Positions 27,911 to 38,395 are shown, numbered from the stretch's first letter. The stretch: 64,000 bases of DNA from Sediminibacter sp. Hel_I_10 (GCF_000688335.1 NZ_JHZX01000001.1:1488001-1552000), one strand, 5' to 3'. The notes: generated from the letters alone by a model not told the origin. Numbers and translations are program-made.

Positions 27911-29938
27911 ATGAAATTGTACAATACCAAATTTTATCATCGTGACCTCTCTTGGCTTCGGTTTAACCATCGTGTGCTACAAGAAGCGGCAGATCATAGA
28001 AATCCATTATACGAACGTATTAAGTTCTTAGCCATATTCTCATCAAATCTTGATGAATTTTTTAGGGTGCGTGTCTCTGATATTCGCCAAATCAAAAAAA
28101 TAGAAAAACCGCTTAGAAAGAAACTGATTACCAAACCCAATAAGGTTTTAAAGGAAATCAAAATTCAAGTCGATCAATTGCAGGAGGCTTTTGGCGCTAT
28201 TTTTAAGGATGGGATTATTCCCGACCTTAAAAAACAAGACATCCACTTGATCGATTATCATGATTTTAGTGAGGAGCAAGAAGCCATTGCAACCACCTAT
28301 TTTGAAGACACCTTAAAACCAAAAATAGATTTAAAAAACACATATCACGATAATAGTGATACCATTTTTATAGAGAACGAAGCGTCCTATTTGACCACCA
28401 TGTCTGGAGAGACCCTTCATCTCGTGAAAATTCCAGATGATGAACCGCGTTTTTTTACATTTCCTTCGGAAAACGGACACCACTACATCACCTTTATCGA
28501 TGATATTCTAAAATTTGGTTTGGCCAAAATACATCCAGATGACGAGGTAAGATATTATGCCCTGAAAATCTCAAGGGATGCCGAGCTTTATATTGAAGAT
28601 GAATTTTCGGGCAATTTGATGAAGAAAATCAAAGAGTCACTTCCCAAAAGAGATAAAGGGCAACCCACACGTGTGTTGATTGACAAGAGGATGCCAGAAT
28701 CGTTTCAAACGCTTCTAAAAAGAGCTTTAGACGTTTATAATATCGATTTGGTTTTGGGTGGACGCCACCATAATTTCAAGGATTTCTTTTCGTTTCCCAA
28801 CCCTTCCAAAAATGAGGGACTTACCTTTAAGCCCCTTCCTCAATTAGCGCATCCAGTTCTCTCCAAAACAAAAAATATATTTAAAACCATTGCAGCTAAA
28901 GATCAACTCCTTCACTTTCCGTATCAATCTTTTGAGCCGGTGATTGACCTTGTAGAAACTGCAGCGCAAGACCCAACGGTCACCACCATAAAGATGACCA
29001 TGTATAGGCTGGCCAGCGAGTCTCGGCTAAACACGGCCATAGCTCAAGCCGCAAAAAACGGAAAAAAGGTCATTATTTTCATAGAAGTAAAAGCACGTTT
29101 TGATGAAAAAAACAACATCAAATGGGGCACCATCTTTAAAGAAAACGGCGCTCAAGTCATCTATAGTTACGCCGATATTAAGGTACATTCAAAGGTTCTT
29201 TATATTGAACGTGAAGAGGACAATGTCTCCAAAAGTTATGCTTACATCAGCACCGGTAACTTTAATGAAAAAACAGCAAAGCTTTATGCCGATTATGGTT
29301 TGATGACTGCCAATAAAAAAATCACTAAAGACCTCAATAAAGTGTTTATGGTATTGGAGGGCATCACCATCGTACCAAAAACAAAACGCTTATTAGTTTC
29401 ACCTTATACCACTAGACAAGCTCTAGAGCGTCTGATAAATCAGGAGATTGAGCATGCCAAGGCCGGTAAAGATGCCTTTATCATCTTAAAAATGAACAGT
29501 CTCCAAGACCATGAGTTGATTGAAAAACTTTATGAAGCTAGTAACGCCGGAGTAAACGTTCGTTTAATTGTAAGAGGCATGTGCAGCTTAGTTGCCGGTA
29601 TTAAAAATCAAAGTGAAAATATTTACATCACCAGTATTTTAGATCGTTTTCTTGAACATGGACGCGTGTATATTTTTGGGAACGACGGTGATGAGCAAAT
29701 GTATATTGGATCTGCAGATTGGATGACCCGTAACCTCAATCACCGTATTGAGGTGCTTACACCCATTTTAGACAAAGATATCCATCAAACGCTTCGCGAA
29801 CTTATAGAGATTCAACTTTCAGATACTGTTAAAGCTCGCGTGATTGATGCTGAACAACAAAACAATTACGTAGAGAGTTCCGAAGAAAAAATTAGAGCGC
29901 AATACGCCACTTATGATTATTTTTTGAAAAATGAATAA
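27911..29938 (+). CDS. ppk1: Polyphosphate kinase 1
   Basis: 675 residues. The N-terminal domain begins YHRDLSWLRFNHRVLQEA, the standard PPK1 start. The two phospholipase-D-like catalytic domains show H426 in KVHSKVL, STGNFNEKTAKLYADYGLMT, and H583 in DRFLEHGRVYIFGN. The enzyme reversibly polymerises the gamma phosphate of ATP into polyphosphate through a phosphohistidine intermediate (the His426 region). It follows the deoxynucleoside kinase by 53 nt. Its converging neighbour is an App1-type phosphatase and two pyrophosphatases lie close by. Confidence 0.96.
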   Translation: MKLYNTKFYHRDLSWLRFNHRVLQEAADHRNPLYERIKFLAIFSSNLDEFFRVRVSDIRQIKKIEKPLRKKLITKPNKVLKEIKIQVDQLQEAFGAIFKDGIIPDLKKQDIHLIDYHDFSEEQEAIATTYFEDTLKPKIDLKNTYHDNSDTIFIENEASYLTTMSGETLHLVKIPDDEPRFFTFPSENGHHYITFIDDILKFGLAKIHPDDEVRYYALKISRDAELYIEDEFSGNLMKKIKESLPKRDKGQPTRVLIDKRMPESFQTLLKRALDVYNIDLVLGGRHHNFKDFFSFPNPSKNEGLTFKPLPQLAHPVLSKTKNIFKTIAAKDQLLHFPYQSFEPVIDLVETAAQDPTVTTIKMTMYRLASESRLNTAIAQAAKNGKKVIIFIEVKARFDEKNNIKWGTIFKENGAQVIYSYADIKVHSKVLYIEREEDNVSKSYAYISTGNFNEKTAKLYADYGLMTANKKITKDLNKVFMVLEGITIVPKTKRLLVSPYTTRQALERLINQEIEHAKAGKDAFIILKMNSLQDHELIEKLYEASNAGVNVRLIVRGMCSLVAGIKNQSENIYITSILDRFLEHGRVYIFGNDGDEQMYIGSADWMTRNLNHRIEVLTPILDKDIHQTLRELIEIQLSDTVKARVIDAEQQNNYVESSEEKIRAQYATYDYFLKNE

Positions 29939-29983
29939 TCCAGCTATGGTAAGACTACAATATTGAAAGAGAAAAGCAGACGC

Positions 29984-30988
29984 TTATTTAATAAAACCAT
30001 TCTCACGTGCGTGCTCAATGGCCTCATGACTACTTTCTACCAATAAAACGGGAACTTGCTCATAATCTTTGAATAGACCACTCACCCGCAGCATTTTCTT
30101 TTTATGTTTCACGCTGCGCAAATAAATGGCTAAAATACGATCAGGATGGTTCTCCGCAATTTCAATATAAATATCGGCATCATGCTCTCCACTATCACCA
30201 ATTAAAATAAATGGGAGCTTGGGATAGGTTTTTAAAAGGTTGATGATTTCCTTTTGCTTTTGCGGCTTCTCGTCCTTATTTTTTCGTTGTAAAAAACTTC
30301 CGAGACTTCTTAATAAAATTGGTCCCTTAGGAAAACGATTCTGTTTTAAGAATAACTCCAAATACCGGTATAGGTTCCAAGGGCTATGGCTTACATAAAA
30401 AATGGGGTTGGCATTTTCTCCAGAAACCCCTCGGTGTAGAAGGTGGTAAAATGCTGCAGCACCATCTAATGGCAATCTACTCTTAGCATTTTTAAATATG
30501 GAATTGTAAATGACCCGCCATTTTAAAGTAGATACAACACCTGTGTGCAAAATGGTATCATCAATGTCACTGGCTACACCAAACTGCGCATCATCTGAAG
30601 GAATTAGCAATTCTCCAGGAAAACGATTGTTATTTATAATCGTACGCTCAATAGTAACATCGTCATAAGAGAGTTCAAACGGCACCCAACCTTCTTCGTT
30701 GCTCAGCGCTCTCAAATTCTCTAAGCTTTCCTCTACTCTAAAGTAACCCTCATCATCTGTAGTGGCCTTTATAAAGCGATTATTGGGCAACTTAATCTTT
30801 ATGGCCACATGCTTAATCTCATCAGTTTCAAAACGCTTCCACGCGTTCACAGCAAGATGGAGGATGTTTTGAGATTCTAAATCTATGGACTCATCTTCAA
30901 GCGCACGGCCTCGCGCATAAAAATGCTCATTAGTACCATAACTTTGAAAGGCAATTATTTGTAAAGGATCTTTTTTGAACCACGCCAT
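29984..30988 (-). CDS. App1-like phosphatase domain protein (DUF2183)
   Basis: About 334 residues from the ATG at 30988; a TTG three codons upstream is less likely. The HAD-like active site DIDDT is at about 141-145 of this protein, in ASDIDDTILHTGV. FYVSHSPWNLYRYLELFL and FILIGDSGEHDADIYIEIA are typical of the App1/DUF2183 family, whose yeast member is a phosphatidate phosphatase. An N-terminal beta domain precedes it. No signal peptide was seen, so it is probably cytoplasmic. The substrate in bacteria is unknown. It converges with ppk1. Confidence 0.88.
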   Translation of the reverse strand: MAWFKKDPLQIIAFQSYGTNEHFYARGRALEDESIDLESQNILHLAVNAWKRFETDEIKHVAIKIKLPNNRFIKATTDDEGYFRVEESLENLRALSNEEGWVPFELSYDDVTIERTIINNNRFPGELLIPSDDAQFGVASDIDDTILHTGVVSTLKWRVIYNSIFKNAKSRLPLDGAAAFYHLLHRGVSGENANPIFYVSHSPWNLYRYLELFLKQNRFPKGPILLRSLGSFLQRKNKDEKPQKQKEIINLLKTYPKLPFILIGDSGEHDADIYIEIAENHPDRILAIYLRSVKHKKKMLRVSGLFKDYEQVPVLLVESSHEAIEHARENGFIK

Positions 30989-31019
30989 CTGTAACAATGA
31001 TTAAGAAATTAAAAGTAAC

Positions 31020-31066
31020 AAAAAGCCACCAATTTCTTGAGCAATGCTCAGGAAATTGGTGGCTTT
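31020..31066 (-). terminator. Terminator after the membrane pyrophosphatase gene
   Basis: A 15-bp stem AAAGCCACCAATTTC / GAAATTGGTGGCTTT continues after one mismatch into TGAGC/GCTCA around an AAT loop. On the minus strand it is followed by five T residues. It lies 21 bp past the stop. Confidence 0.85.
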
Positions 31067-31086
31067 ACACCTTATGAGTTAAGATT

Positions 31087-33492
31087 TTATTTTTTTTGCT
31101 TTTCTGCTCTCGCGTAAGTTCTAGACTGTTCAGTCACTTCTTCTAAAGTTCCTTCAAATCGCTTTTCTACAACAACCTTTTTATCATTCTCGATTTTGGT
31201 AGTGGTGACTTTTGCAGTAGCCACTTCTGCCATATCGCCATTTTTACCAGTCTCTATTGAAATTTCCCTAATCACTTCTACCTCGCTATTTTCAAGAGCC
31301 ATCCCTTCTTCTGTAGCATGACCGCCCAATATTGGAGCAATGACCAAACCAATTAAACAGGTCAATTTAATTAAAATATTCATTGATGGGCCTGATGTAT
31401 CTTTAAATGGATCTCCAACCGTATCTCCAGTAACCGCAGCTTTATGGGCATCTGATCCTTTATAGGTCATTTCGCCATTGATCATCACCCCAGCTTCAAA
31501 GGATTTTTTAGCATTATCCCAGGCACCTCCAGCGTTATTCTGAAAAATAGCCCAAAGCACACCACTTACCGTAACACCTGCCATATAGCCGCCTAACATT
31601 TCAGCAATTTCTTGATGATCCATACCAAATACCATTGGAAGAAACGTAATCACTAAAGGGAAACCAATGGTCAATAGTCCCGGTAACATCATTTCCTTCA
31701 AAGAAGCCTTAGTTGAAATTTCAACACATTTATCGTATTGCGGTTTTCCTGTACCTTCCATAATTCCCGGGATTTCTTTGAACTGGCGACGTACTTCATA
31801 CACCATTTCCATCGCTGCTTTACCAACGGCATTCATTGCCAAAGCTGAAAACACAACTGGAATCATACCTCCCACAAAAAGCATTGCCAACACAGGTGCC
31901 TTAAAGATGTTAATCCCATCAATCCCTGTAAAGGTGACGTAAGCTGCAAATAAAGCTAAAGAGGTTAAGGCTGCAGAAGCAATTGCAAAGCCTTTTCCGG
32001 TAGCCGCTGTTGTATTACCTACTGAATCTAAAATATCGGTACGCTCTCTAACAATGGGATCTTGCTCGCTCATTTCTGCAATACCTCCTGCGTTATCTGA
32101 AATAGGACCAAAAGCATCAATAGCCAATTGCATTGCTGTAGTTGCCATCATTGCCGAAGCTGCTAATGCTACCCCATAGAAGCCTGCAAACGCGTAAGAT
32201 GCCCAAATAGCACCCGCAAATAATAAGACCGATGGAAACGTAGAAATCATACCTGTTGCCAAACCAGCAATAATATTTGTTCCTGCGCCTGTACTTGATT
32301 TTTGGACGATTGCTAAAATTGGTTTTTTACCTAAACCTGTATAATATTCTGTAATAGAGGAAATCAATCCGCCAACTACCAGACCTACCAGTGTAGCATA
32401 AAATACACGCATTGAAGAAATTTCAACTAGGTTCGCTTTTCCGAAGAAATCCATTTGCATGGTTTCTGGTAACATCCACTTACATAAGGCGAAACAAGAC
32501 ACTGCAACTAACACGATAGATGTCCAGTTACCAATATTTAAAGCACCCATCACTTGGGCTTCTTTCGCATCGTTATTTTTTATTTTTACCAACATGGTGC
32601 CAATAACCGAAATAATAATTCCGACGCCAGCAATGGCCATTGGTAGTAAAATTGGACCAATACCCCCAAATCCAAATTCGGTAATATCTCCTCCCATATC
32701 TTTAATTACATAATTACCTAGTACCATTGCAGCCAAAACGGTAGCAACATAAGATCCAAAAAGATCGGCACCCATACCAGCAACATCTCCTACGTTATCA
32801 CCCACGTTATCTGCAATAGTTGCAGGGTTACGAGGATCATCTTCAGGAATACCTGCTTCTACTTTACCTACCAAATCTGCACCAACATCGGCGGCTTTGG
32901 TATAAATACCACCACCAACTCTAGCAAAAAGTGCAATACTTTCTGCACCCAGAGAGAATCCTGCAAGTGTTTCTAGAACAACCGTCATATCCATGGTATT
33001 GGTCCAAGTACTATCCATAAAAAAGTAAAAGAACCCAATAAAAAAGGCTGTTAAGCCCAAAACTGCTAAACCTGCAACGCCAAGCCCCATGACGGTACCG
33101 CCACCAAACGAAATTTTTAAAGCTTGAGGCAAACTCGTACGCGCCGCCTGTGTGGTACGAACATTGGTTTTAGTAGCGATTTTCATTCCGATATTACCTG
33201 CAAAAGCAGAGAAAAATGCGCCGAATATAAATGCTACCACAATTAATATATGTGTGGTTGGAACTACAAAAGATACAATAGCCAATAACACACTTACAAT
33301 CACCACAAAAATAGCAAGAAGCTTATATTCTGCATTGAGAAACGCCAGAGCGCCTTCATAAATGTGTTCTGAAATTTCTTTCATTTTACCATCTCCAGCA
33401 TGTTGTTTCATGACCCATGATTGTTTGATGATCATGTAAATCAGCCCTAAGACTGCCATTGCGATTGGCATATAAATCATTAATGATTCCAT
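31087..33492 (-). CDS. hppA: K+-dependent membrane pyrophosphatase (Na+ or H+ pump)
   Basis: 801 residues, polytopic, about 16 helices. [11 protein letters not shown] plus the Asp-rich [20 protein letters not shown] form the pyrophosphate site. [10 protein letters not shown] carries alanine rather than lysine at the position that separates K+-dependent from K+-independent enzymes, so potassium dependence is inferred. Whether it pumps Na+ or H+ cannot be decided by eye. An unusual hydrophilic extension of about 77 residues follows the last helix (after LVIAPILGG), rich in Glu, Lys and Val. It lies beside soluble pyrophosphatase and ppk1. A separate terminator on either side suggests a single-gene unit. 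Confidence 0.95.
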   Translation of the reverse strand: MESLMIYMPIAMAVLGLIYMIIKQSWVMKQHAGDGKMKEISEHIYEGALAFLNAEYKLLAIFVVIVSVLLAIVSFVVPTTHILIVVAFIFGAFFSAFAGNIGMKIATKTNVRTTQAARTSLPQALKISFGGGTVMGLGVAGLAVLGLTAFFIGFFYFFMDSTWTNTMDMTVVLETLAGFSLGAESIALFARVGGGIYTKAADVGADLVGKVEAGIPEDDPRNPATIADNVGDNVGDVAGMGADLFGSYVATVLAAMVLGNYVIKDMGGDITEFGFGGIGPILLPMAIAGVGIIISVIGTMLVKIKNNDAKEAQVMGALNIGNWTSIVLVAVSCFALCKWMLPETMQMDFFGKANLVEISSMRVFYATLVGLVVGGLISSITEYYTGLGKKPILAIVQKSSTGAGTNIIAGLATGMISTFPSVLLFAGAIWASYAFAGFYGVALAASAMMATTAMQLAIDAFGPISDNAGGIAEMSEQDPIVRERTDILDSVGNTTAATGKGFAIASAALTSLALFAAYVTFTGIDGINIFKAPVLAMLFVGGMIPVVFSALAMNAVGKAAMEMVYEVRRQFKEIPGIMEGTGKPQYDKCVEISTKASLKEMMLPGLLTIGFPLVITFLPMVFGMDHQEIAEMLGGYMAGVTVSGVLWAIFQNNAGGAWDNAKKSFEAGVMINGEMTYKGSDAHKAAVTGDTVGDPFKDTSGPSMNILIKLTCLIGLVIAPILGGHATEEGMALENSEVEVIREISIETGKNGDMAEVATAKVTTTKIENDKKVVVEKRFEGTLEEVTEQSRTYARAEKQKK

Positions 33493-33553
33493 AAAGATTT
33501 TGTATTTATTTTGTTAATTTGATGGGTAAAAGTAGTGAAATACATCAAAACTG

Positions 33554-33588
33554 AAAAAAGCTCGATGCATTAAATGCACCGAGCTTTT
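33554..33588 (-). terminator. Terminator after the soluble pyrophosphatase gene
   Basis: The stem AAAAGCTCG / CGAGCTTTT (33556-33564 / 33580-33588) has an inner TGCAT/ATGCA continuation. On the minus strand it ends in TTTTTT. It separates ppa from hppA. Confidence 0.82.
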
Positions 33589-33612
33589 GATTTTAGATGT
33601 GAAATCCGATTT

Positions 33613-34140
33613 TTAGATCTTAAAACTGTTGTTTTTCTTGTGTTCGCTATTGTTGTAACGCGCTACACATTCGTCGTAAATCTCCACAGCTTCCTCAGCA
33701 TTTCCCCAGCCACCAACATCAACTTTCTTTTTTTCTAAATCTTTATAGACTTGAAAAAAGTGCTCAATCTCTTTTAAGCGATGTGGATTAAGATCTGAGA
33801 TATCATGGTTATTGCTCCAGATAGGATCTGAAACTGGTACACAAATGATTTTTTCATCTGGTCCTTTTTCATCGGTCATATGAAACACACCAATTGGCCT
33901 TACTTCCATAACCACCATTGGGTAAGTTGGTTCTGCCCCCAAGACTAAAACGTCTAATGGGTCTTTATCTAAAGCTAAGGTTTCTGGAATAAATCCATAA
34001 TCACCAGGATACATCATTGATGAAAATAACATGCGGTCAAAACGTATTTTGTGCAGATCAAAATCATACTCATATTTATTTCTGCTTCCTTTAGGTATCT
34101 CAATCAATACATCAAAGGTCAATTGTACTTTCTTTGTCAT
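33613..34140 (-). CDS. ppa: Inorganic pyrophosphatase, family I
   Basis: 175 residues from the ATG at 34140. A longer frame reaches 34215, but its first codon, a TTG, coincides with the -33 element of a good promoter, so the extension is upstream of the transcript. Active-site segments are IEIPKGSRNKYEYD, MYPGDYGFIPET and DKDPLDVLVLG, with the usual Asp cluster that binds Mg2+. It hydrolyses pyrophosphate from biosynthetic reactions. The neighbouring membrane pyrophosphatase acts on the same substrate but conserves its energy. Confidence 0.95.
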   Translation of the reverse strand: MTKKVQLTFDVLIEIPKGSRNKYEYDFDLHKIRFDRMLFSSMMYPGDYGFIPETLALDKDPLDVLVLGAEPTYPMVVMEVRPIGVFHMTDEKGPDEKIICVPVSDPIWSNNHDISDLNPHRLKEIEHFFQVYKDLEKKKVDVGGWGNAEEAVEIYDECVARYNNSEHKKNNSFKI

Positions 34141-34184
34141 GGTAAAATCTATATGTTGTTCTAATAGTCTCGCTTTGAGGGGTG

Positions 34185-34215
34185 CAAATATAAAGGATTG
34201 TTTGGGTTTGAACAA
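34185..34215 (-). promoter_or_regulatory. Promoter of ppa
   Basis: On the minus strand TTG (34215-34213) and TATATTTG (34192-34185) are separated by 20 bp, close to the Bacteroidota consensus. The start would be near 34181, giving a leader of about 40 nt and fixing the ATG at 34140 as the start codon. Confidence 0.65.
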
Positions 34216-34262
34216 TTAAAAATTGATTTGAGTTTATCATCAAAATTCACGAACTTTAGAAG

Positions 34263-34706
34263 ATGAATCTTAATGAGATAAAAATATTGGGTTTAATCAT
34301 AGGGTTCGCTTTTTTTAATTACCATACTATGAACGCTCAAGATCTCAAAAAACACCAATGGGAAGACAGGCTTATTCTAGTATTCGCCAAGACTTCAGAA
34401 AACCTCGAATTTCAGAAACAATTAAATGAGCTTAAAGCTCATGAAGACGGCTTAAAAGACCGTAAACTTATCGTCTACAGAATAACGCCACAATCATACG
34501 CAACCGGATTTTCGAAAAACACACCATGGTCTCAAAATGCAACGCTTTTTACTGATTTTATGAAAAGCAATGACCGCTTTAAAATACTACTCATTGGACT
34601 AGACGGCGGTATTAAACTCAAAGCTTCAAAAATAGTTGCTGCAGGAACACTTTTTGAAACTATAGATGCCATGCCAATGAGACGCGCCGAGCTGGGAGAC
34701 GACTAA
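34263..34706 (+). CDS. Exported DUF4174 protein
   Basis: 147 residues with an N-terminal hydrophobic signal (about 1-24, ending HTMNAQ). The mature part starts KKHQWEDRLILVFA and ends LDGGIKLKASKIV...IDAMPMRRAE, which fits the thioredoxin-like DUF4174 family. No CxxC pair is present. Function is not established. It converges with the DUF5686 gene with only 5 bp between stop codons, and no terminator is seen there. Confidence 0.82.
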   Translation: MNLNEIKILGLIIGFAFFNYHTMNAQDLKKHQWEDRLILVFAKTSENLEFQKQLNELKAHEDGLKDRKLIVYRITPQSYATGFSKNTPWSQNATLFTDFMKSNDRFKILLIGLDGGIKLKASKIVAAGTLFETIDAMPMRRAELGDD

Positions 34707-34711
34707 ATGCT

Positions 34712-37222
34712 TTAAAAACTAAATCCAAAACTACCCGTCACTCCAAAAGGTCTTGCCATTGGACGGTCTAAATAATTGCCTCGGAAGTTAAAGTCAATTC
34801 TCAGGATTTTAAAAATATTGCCAACCCCAACACTATACTCATAGTAAATTTCTTCATTTGGTGCTACTAATGGCGTCTCTACTGGATTTCCAGTTCTATT
34901 CAACTCAATATTCTCATCTGAGATTTCTCCCCAAACACCTCTTAAACCAACGATAGCTCGAAGATTATATTTTTTTAGAAACGGAATTCTTGAAAAGATA
35001 CGACCGTTAAAATTATGTTCTATATGCATAGAACTATAGGTATCGGTCACAAATTCATAAAAATCCAGCTGTGGGAACGTATTGTATATGGAGAAGTAAG
35101 ACTGGTTACCAGGTACCACACTCAAAAGCCCTAAAGGTACCGCACCAAAAGTTTTACCTACCTCTAAGGTTGTGGTTAACCTCCCAAAACCTCCCAATTG
35201 CCAAGGTTGGGTATAAGAGAACTGAAGCTTAGTATAATCAAAATCACTATCAAAAATACTCTTATCGCCTCTTGTAACCTGTGCAAAAAGACTGGCAAAT
35301 CCATCATTGGCCACTCGTCGTTCTACCCCATAACCCGTCATTTTTCGGTTCGGAAAATAAGAAAATGATAAAGCTGTTTCGTATTGAGTAATTAAGGTAG
35401 ATATGCCGGTTGGCGATTCTGGATCATTATAGGCCAAGCTAAACGTTGGTGATGCAGACTCTAGAGTTCTAAATGTACCACTGGTGCGCACCACAAAGTT
35501 TTTAGAGGGTTCCATTTCTAAAGCTACCGTGGTGAGATTGACGTTTGTCAACTTATCATTGGTACTTGTACCCACTACTGCCGAAGAGGCTAAGCTCCTG
35601 CCCAAAACATCGGTTGAGGCCGTAAGGTTAGCTCCTATTTGTTCTACATCACGACGATTTCCGCCGGAGACAATAAGACGCATCCTTTTATCTAAGAGCC
35701 ATTTTCCTGAAATACCGTATTTAAACTTGTCATCCCTAAAGCCATAAGCTAAGAATCCTTCAATACGCCAAAGATCGTTTGGCCCAAAATAAGTTCTTCC
35801 ACCACCACGAACACGCACGCCTTCCACTTCATTGTAACCAAAAACAGAAAAAACAGGACCAATGTCTAAATTGACACTGGGCACCTCAACGTAGCCAGAG
35901 GCAAGAATGCTTCCAACATTATAAAGCCTTTGAAATTTTTTAACCGTCTTTAAGGTATCTAGCATTTTATAAACGCCTTTCTCGTCTTTATTTAAAGACT
36001 CCATCCGGTTTTTCTCCCAGAAATCGTCTTCACGATTGTAAGCGTCCTCATTATAGCTATATACCTGCTGACTGTAAAATGAGTCGTCTTTAGGAATATC
36101 AAATTCGTAATTATCGTAAAGGGTCGTCCGTTTTCCGTAGACACCACGAGACGATTCTTTTTTATTTAAAGCAAAATCAGAGAGCATGTAATCGCGCTTC
36201 AATAAAAACACCGAGTCATTGAGTACTTCAAACTCCTGTTCAATATAAATTTCTTTGACCCAGTTGATATTGGCGCTTTTAGAAGCCTGCAGATTAATAT
36301 TCTTTATGGCATAGGTAGAGTCATTAACCCAAAAATCGCCCTTAAAAGTGAGCTCATTTTTTCGCCTTGGATAATAGATAATGTTATAGCACCATTTATT
36401 ATCAATATAGGCACTATCTGATAAAACGTAGTTATAGGTATTAACGCCTGTTTTAGATAACGGACTCACAAAACTTTTATCAAAGAATTTGAGGTAATTA
36501 TCGTAAATATCAAAATCGGCATAAAGATCATCCACAAAATCAATGATGATTTGGTTGTTGCTAAAGCCCGAGTTTTTATTTCCCTTTAAATCTTCTTTCT
36601 CCTCATTTAAATTATTGTCCCCATAAACTTTGCTCACCGCTTCATTAATGAAAATGGGCAAGTAGGTTTTTCCTGTAATGTTTGAGGTATCCACTTCTTT
36701 AAAAACAAACTCCATACCTTTAAATAACTTGCTTTTTATCAAGGCACTGTCAATGGTATTTAAATCAAACTCCACCTTCTCGTACTTATCATACTGGTAT
36801 TGGTCAAATTGGCGAAGTCCGTTTTGACGCTTTCGAGCCCAAATTTTCTGAAGAATGGCAATAGCAGGATTTTCGGAAGCTTTTTTGGACTGTTTTCCTG
36901 TAACAATAACCACCTCGTTTAAAGCTGAAGCTTCTTCCTTTAGAACAAATCTCAAATCGTAATTCACCTTTTTCTCCAAAGGAATTTCTTTGATTTCATA
37001 CCCCAAGAAAGAAATCACCAAAGCATTCCAAGTATTATCAGACTCAAGATAAAACCGGCCCTCCTCATTGGTAATGGTGCCCTCAGTAGAACCTTTAAAC
37101 AAAACGTTGGCAAAAGCCACTGGCTGGTCTAGTTCATCAAAAACATAACCGCTCACCTTGGTTTGTGACCAAGTGGCACATATTCCGAGGAAAAAAAATA
37201 GATATTGGAGCGTTGTTTTCAT
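34712..37222 (-). CDS. DUF5686-type outer-membrane protein with carboxypeptidase-regulatory domain
   Basis: 836 residues. Signal peptide (1-19), then a CarboxypepD_reg-like domain (about 22-110, KVSGYVFDELDQPVAFANV), then a central region with YDKYEKVEFDLNTIDSALI typical of DUF5686. Its C-terminal half is a predicted beta-barrel with alternating aromatic strands and the last strand ending in FGVTGSFGFSF, a terminal Phe typical of outer-membrane barrels. It is probably integral to the outer membrane. The role is unknown; no plug or TonB box is evident. Confidence 0.87.
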   Translation of the reverse strand: MKTTLQYLFFFLGICATWSQTKVSGYVFDELDQPVAFANVLFKGSTEGTITNEEGRFYLESDNTWNALVISFLGYEIKEIPLEKKVNYDLRFVLKEEASALNEVVIVTGKQSKKASENPAIAILQKIWARKRQNGLRQFDQYQYDKYEKVEFDLNTIDSALIKSKLFKGMEFVFKEVDTSNITGKTYLPIFINEAVSKVYGDNNLNEEKEDLKGNKNSGFSNNQIIIDFVDDLYADFDIYDNYLKFFDKSFVSPLSKTGVNTYNYVLSDSAYIDNKWCYNIIYYPRRKNELTFKGDFWVNDSTYAIKNINLQASKSANINWVKEIYIEQEFEVLNDSVFLLKRDYMLSDFALNKKESSRGVYGKRTTLYDNYEFDIPKDDSFYSQQVYSYNEDAYNREDDFWEKNRMESLNKDEKGVYKMLDTLKTVKKFQRLYNVGSILASGYVEVPSVNLDIGPVFSVFGYNEVEGVRVRGGGRTYFGPNDLWRIEGFLAYGFRDDKFKYGISGKWLLDKRMRLIVSGGNRRDVEQIGANLTASTDVLGRSLASSAVVGTSTNDKLTNVNLTTVALEMEPSKNFVVRTSGTFRTLESASPTFSLAYNDPESPTGISTLITQYETALSFSYFPNRKMTGYGVERRVANDGFASLFAQVTRGDKSIFDSDFDYTKLQFSYTQPWQLGGFGRLTTTLEVGKTFGAVPLGLLSVVPGNQSYFSIYNTFPQLDFYEFVTDTYSSMHIEHNFNGRIFSRIPFLKKYNLRAIVGLRGVWGEISDENIELNRTGNPVETPLVAPNEEIYYEYSVGVGNIFKILRIDFNFRGNYLDRPMARPFGVTGSFGFSF

Positions 37223-37316
37223 CTATTGCTACTATTGATTTTCGATACTTAGACGACACATTACATTGAAACTTATTTTTTATGAAATCAATCTCAAAAA
37301 CCAGTATGTCCTATGC

Positions 37317-37373
37317 AAAAAAAACTTCATCTACTATCGTGCTAAATCGGTTTGCCGATAGAAGATGAAGTTT
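37317..37373 (-). terminator. Terminator after pdhB
   Basis: On the minus strand a long stem AAACTTCATCT / AGATGAAGTTT continues after an A-A mismatch as CTATCG/CGATAG. It is followed by eight T residues (37324-37317). Confidence 0.85.
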
Positions 37374-37395
37374 ATATAACGCAGATACTGCGATT

Positions 37396-38373
37396 TTATT
37401 TGTAGAGTACTTTTTTGACTGCCTTGATGACTTCATCTTTATTTGGCAACCACTCTTCTAACAATACAGGCGAGTACGGTGCTGGCGTATCAGCAGTATT
37501 TATTTTTACAACAGGCGCATCTAAATAATCAAATATTTCAGATTGTACCATATAGGTGATATCCGTAGAGATATTTCCAAAGGGCCAAGCCTCTTCAAGA
37601 ACTACCAAACGATTTGTTTTTTTAACAGATTTTAAAATGGCTTCGCGATCCATAGGGCGAACCGTTCTAAGATCTATGATTTCACAAGAGATTCCTTCTT
37701 TTTCCAATTCATCGGCAGCTTTGTAAGCTTCCTTAATGATTTTTCCAAAAGACACGATAGTAACATCTGTACCCTCTCTTACAATCTCTGCAACACCCAA
37801 AGGAATTGTGTACTCTCCTTCTGGCACTTCTCCTTTATCTCCATACATCTGCTCACTTTCCATAAAAATCACAGGATCATCATCTCTAATGGCAGATTTT
37901 AAAAGTCCCTTAGCATCGTAAGGGTTTGAAGGCACTACAACTTTTAATCCTGGCGTATTTGCAAACCAACTCTCAAAAGCTTGTGAGTGCGTTGCAGCCA
38001 ATTGACCTGCTGAAGCTGTTGGTCCACGAAAAACGATAGGACATTTAAACTGTCCGCCAGACATTTGGCGAATTTTAGCAGCGTTATTTATAATTTGATC
38101 TATCCCAACTAAAGAAAAGTTGAACGTCATGTATTCTACAATAGGTCGGTTTCCCGTCATGGTTGAACCTATAGCGATCCCGGCAAAACCAAGTTCGGCA
38201 ATAGGCGTATCAATAACGCGTTTAGCGCCAAACTCGTCCAACATGCCTTTGGAAGCCTTATAGGCTCCGTTATATTCTGCTACTTCCTCACCCATCAAAT
38301 ATACGCTCTCATCGCGGCGCATCTCTTCACTCATGGCTTCACAAATAGCTTCTCTAAATTGAATCGTCTTCAT
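37396..38373 (-). CDS. pdhB: Pyruvate dehydrogenase E1 component, beta subunit
   Basis: 325 residues, transketolase-like pyrimidine and C-terminal domains. MKTIQFREAICEAMSEEM, then LMGEEVAEYNGAYKASKGML with the TPP-contacting glutamates, then EYMTFNFSLVGIDQIINNAA and RGPTASAGQLAATHSQAFE. Together with an alpha subunit it decarboxylates pyruvate and acetylates E2. No alpha subunit or E2 gene is next to it, so pdhA must be elsewhere. A terminator follows, and a -7-like box precedes it, so it is a single-gene unit. Confidence 0.93.
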   Translation of the reverse strand: MKTIQFREAICEAMSEEMRRDESVYLMGEEVAEYNGAYKASKGMLDEFGAKRVIDTPIAELGFAGIAIGSTMTGNRPIVEYMTFNFSLVGIDQIINNAAKIRQMSGGQFKCPIVFRGPTASAGQLAATHSQAFESWFANTPGLKVVVPSNPYDAKGLLKSAIRDDDPVIFMESEQMYGDKGEVPEGEYTIPLGVAEIVREGTDVTIVSFGKIIKEAYKAADELEKEGISCEIIDLRTVRPMDREAILKSVKKTNRLVVLEEAWPFGNISTDITYMVQSEIFDYLDAPVVKINTADTPAPYSPVLLEEWLPNKDEVIKAVKKVLYK

Positions 38374-38395
38374 TATTGCTTTTTTTTACGAGTAG

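Noticed and set aside
34141-34215. 25-codon extension of ppa
   Set aside because: Its TTG start coincides with the -33 element of the promoter, upstream of the predicted transcript.
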